Source of the DNA: Przewalskia tangutica
Lineage: Eukaryota > Streptophyta > Magnoliopsida > Solanales > Solanaceae
NCBI GenBank assembly: GCA_029844215.1
Contig: CM056721.1
Coordinates: forward strand, 59,313,815-59,377,814
Length of the DNA: 64,000 nt
Reading direction: 5' to 3'
Positions 61,324-64,000 of this stretch are shown here, piece by piece; positions within the stretch are counted from its first letter, which is position 1, and the number at the start of each line of letters is the position of its first letter. A model generated the notes under the pieces. That model had not been told where the DNA came from, searched no databases, and worked only from the letters and a program-made list of their open reading frames with translations. Made by a program: the position numbers and the translations under genes.

Positions 61324-61800
61324 CGAGTGTTTACATCACGCTCCCGGCTTGACCAGTCTTTTGGATAAAATGATAGTAATATTTCCCTATGTATTTCAAC
61401 CTTTCTAGAGGGACTTCTAGAAGTTCATGGCAACTAAGCTCCTTCATCTAAGGCACTAGACATTAGAACGTCCTAAAATTATATGGTCTCCTCCATATCT
61501 TTTACTTGCAAAGTTCTCAACTGACTCTGTCAAGAAATGGGTCGACCTTGCAAATACGTCGACCATTAATCATCTGGATAACATTATGGTAAGAGCAGGG
61601 TTAGCTCATGCTAGACTTTATGCTTGAACGACTTTTCCATTTTCATGTCGGGAACTCAGCTCTCTATATTGGCCCCTTTGACCCTAAATGTTGTCCTTAT
61701 CTATTGACTGTTAGGTCACTAAGCTAAAGTTTGGTAATGCTCCTTACATAATCATCACGCTAATATCTATTTCTCCATATCATGGTACACTCTTATCAAA
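61324..61800 (-). pseudogene. Element B: integrase N-terminal and core remnant
   Basis: On the minus strand the phrase PTWKWKS (61652-61628) is the linker between the zinc-binding and catalytic parts of a gypsy integrase. To its right on the plus strand lie remnants of the upstream block (LTVNR, LGSKGP). To its left lie VDVFARSTHFLTES-like residues, corresponding to VDRLTKSAHFLPV in element I. Several stops interrupt. It joins the integrase fragments left of J (58213) and so supports a single minus-strand element B. Confidence 0.72.
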
Positions 61801-62871
61801 CTTAGGTGAATAAAATAGCGGGAATAATGCACTTCCGTTCACATCTTGTTGGTAAATCTAGCTCAATTTGGAACATATAGTCATCCTAGGTGTCGGAGAG
61901 ATCCATATTCCTTTAATTCAAATATCAGCTTCTTTTGCCAATAGTATTAACTATGGATGCTCATATTGATATTTCCTTATTCCTGCCATAGGGGTGATGT
62001 TCATAACTTATGCGCAATAATTCTATTATCATGAAAGCCCTGAAATCAAACCATTAAACATAATAATTAATAAATCTCTTTTAGCCACTATTCTCTTTCC
62101 TCAGCCTCTCGATAGGCTCAATCACTCAACTCATTTACCTCAGGTTGTCTTAAAGGCTATGGACTTGTTATGTTGAATTCTCTGTTTAAATTGTACTAGA
62201 ACATAAATCTTTTATTCTTGTTATTTTTCCTCGACCACTAAGGGTACTACTACTAAGCCCTGGTTAGTGACTTCATATGTTCTAATCTAGTTACTGAATT
62301 GTGTCTTTCTCAAGGAGGACCATATTTCACTATACCATCTGGGTTTACCTTTATTTACTCCTTAATCCCAAGAACAACTACTTTCTTTAAGAGGACTCAC
62401 GGGTCTCTGTATTTTCATGCTAATCTTAGAGGGCACCTTACCCTTAATGAGAGAAATTCATCTCAATATCAACTACTTCCACCTGTAAGGGGGAGGGGGA
62501 GGGGGGGGGGGGGGGGGTACCAGAGGTTCTTATGGTTACAAAAAGGCACCACATCAAACTTCTAATGCGTACTTACCGCTGCCGACCTTACCTCTTGGGT
62601 ATACAATTCTTCTTGGCTTCCTTGATCATATTTTAAGTGTAAATGTACTTATTTCCTTATTCATTCTGAACATGCACATTACAAAGTAGTGATTTATCTC
62701 AACTTTTATCATCTATGAGTTCATTATATATTTAAGCTTAAGTTTCACTCTGGGTCATAACTTTGGTCTTATAGTCAACCAACACATGGAACAGTAGTTA
62801 TTGATGCACTTCCTTATTAGGTGTATACCTACGCTTAAACAACTTGGCTAAACATCTTCTAGCAATATACA
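61801..62871 (-). pseudogene. Element B: probable pol remnant (too decayed to assign)
   Basis: By position this should be the RNase H/integrase part of element B on the minus strand, because the integrase lies just to the left and the polarity is fixed. I could not recognise a reliable motif. AT-rich with many stops in all frames. It contains a G-rich tract at 62489-62517. The LTR of element K begins at 62872. Confidence 0.45.
62489..62517 (+). repeat. G-rich tract with a 17-base poly-G run
   Basis: A G-rich stretch with two single As (62494 and 62500) ends in an unbroken run of 17 G at 62501-62517. Long enough to form a G-quadruplex; homopolymers of this length are also prone to length errors. 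Confidence 0.95.
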
Positions 62872-64000
62872 TGTTACACCCCGTAGTTCCAGGGTATGTA
62901 TGTGAGGACATACGTACGAGTATACGACAGAAATGTTGGAATGAAAGAAAGATGTGAATTTTCGACGGAAAAGTTTCCGGTTTTTGTGAAGAAAAAGGTT
63001 CGTTAGTGGGAATTGGATTCCCAGATTTGGTATTTGGACTTCTTGGATTTTATTAGAATTTTGGGATTTTATTTTCAGAAATGGTTACGTGGGGCCCACA
63101 GGAGAAATTTACGGTTTTGTGGGGCCCGCTTTGTTTTGAGATTTTCGGTATTTTGGATATTTTCGGAGGATGAAATATTGTGGACGAGTAAGGGGGAGAC
63201 ACGTGTCACCCCCCTTGTGTGGCCATGTGGGCCGAAATGGTGTGACAAGTGGCTAGCCACTTGTCACCTACTCTCTTGGCCGAAAATGGCCCTAACACTT
63301 GGCACCCAATTCGTTGGCCATGTGGTGTGGTGGGACCCACACACACATGGCCCAATCTTGACCACTCACTTGCTTATATCATGGCCCTTGATCCTTCTAT
63401 ATATACCCCTTAAGTTGAAGACTTAAATCATCTCACACTTAAAGCCTCCAAGGCAAAATATTTCCCTCCCTTTAGGCTATGTTTCGTCCCCCTCCCCTCT
63501 TGTGTAAGAAAATACTTGGAGTATTATTGTATAATCCCAAATACATTGGCCTAGTATCCCTAGTAGTATTCCAAAGTTATTTTAATACTAGAGCTAAAAT
63601 ACTACTTTATTCCAATAGTCGCAAAACGAAACCCTGAAAAATCTTCCTAGCTTGGTGGAAGTTTTTAGAGAAGTTGTTTAGAAACTTCTAAGGGTCGCTG
63701 GAGCGGGTTGGAGCGTAAGGAATTGGAGCTAAACGTTGCTCGTGATCGACTTATAAACTTGGATAATTTTGGGCTTATCGAGGTAATGGTCTATGTCCCT
63801 ATCAGAATTGGATTTACATGTTGTAGTAGTTATACTTGAGTATATTATATTGGAAGGATGATTATAAAGGATTGAATCAGATTTACATTGACTGCACTTA
63901 CAGTAGACTTGTGTAGTATTATTGTGAAGTAATTGAACACGCCCGGTTAGGCGTGTAATCCCCAGGAGTTGTTGGCACAGTAGCGGCCCGGATAGTGAGG
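62872..64000 (+). mobile_element. Element K: start of a Tekay-like LTR, running out of the window
   Basis: Begins tgttacaccccgtagttcca. Its first part (gtatgtatgtgaggacatac, then tttcgacggaaaagtttccg and gtggggcccac) matches the reverse complement of the C LTR start, so K and C are one subfamily. TATA box tatatata at 63399-63406. From about 63500 it follows the common LTR body (gagctaaacgttgctcg, ttataaacttggataatttt). It is either a solo LTR or a 5' LTR; its end and target site lie beyond 64000. Confidence 0.88.

Noticed and set aside
63013..63426. 137-codon open frame at the right end
   Set aside because: It falls in the LTR start of element K across its TATA region; the corresponding region in C is read on the opposite strand and gives no conserved protein.
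1..64000. CRISPR array, considered because of several regular repeats
   Set aside because: The repeats are directly adjacent tandem units with no unique spacers, lie in LTRs and are in plant DNA.

Overview
This window is plant nuclear repeat DNA, almost certainly from a flowering plant. Nearly all of it can be assigned to LTR retrotransposons nested in one another, mostly Ty3/gypsy of the Tekay/Del type (chromoviruses). The evidence is long LTRs (2.2-3.8 kb) that begin TGTTA(T/C)ACCCCGTA and end GGGTCGTGACA, initiator-Met-tRNA primer sites (TGGTATCAGAGC), 5-bp target site duplications (TSDs), gag with CCHC knuckles, and a pol ending in GPY/F and chromodomain motifs. I see no host gene, rRNA, tRNA or CRISPR array. 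A eudicot is likely, but I cannot name the species.

Eleven elements can be separated; the letters A-K are mine. A (minus strand) is the oldest scaffold. Its pol and gag lie at 2001-2684, 6464-7421, 31963-32427 and 41787-42460, and its 5' LTR begins at 42658. A is broken by five insertions: G (LTR 1-2000), H (solo LTR 2685-6458, TSD tccca), E (7422-31958), C (minus, 32428-41781, TSD tataa) and B (minus, from 44481 into its LTR). E carries D in its 5' LTR (8096-17034, TSD atttc) and F (minus) just before its polypurine tract (22041-28840, TSD taatg). B is interrupted by I (47354-57226, TSD gcgaa), by J (minus, 58214-61318, TSD gtcat) and by the LTR of K (62872 to the window end).

I is the only element with a full gag-pol (protease, reverse transcriptase, RNase H, integrase, chromodomain). 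It reads as frameshifted, though its RT is long and well preserved. C, D and F have gag followed directly by a shared noncoding module and the polypurine tract, with no pol. E is the same type but keeps a piece of integrase. They look like a non-autonomous TR-GAG-type family that depends on proteins from elements like I. J is a compact element with 336-349 bp LTRs and no recognisable pol.

Three things stand out. A 614-bp tandem duplication preserves the exact empty site of I beside the filled site and dates J, the duplication and I relative to one another. The LTR lineages carry different minisatellites at corresponding LTR positions. Disagreements between near-identical copies concentrate at CAG/CTG/CCGG-type sites, including an identical altered primer site in two separate elements, which suggests motif-linked consensus errors in the assembly.
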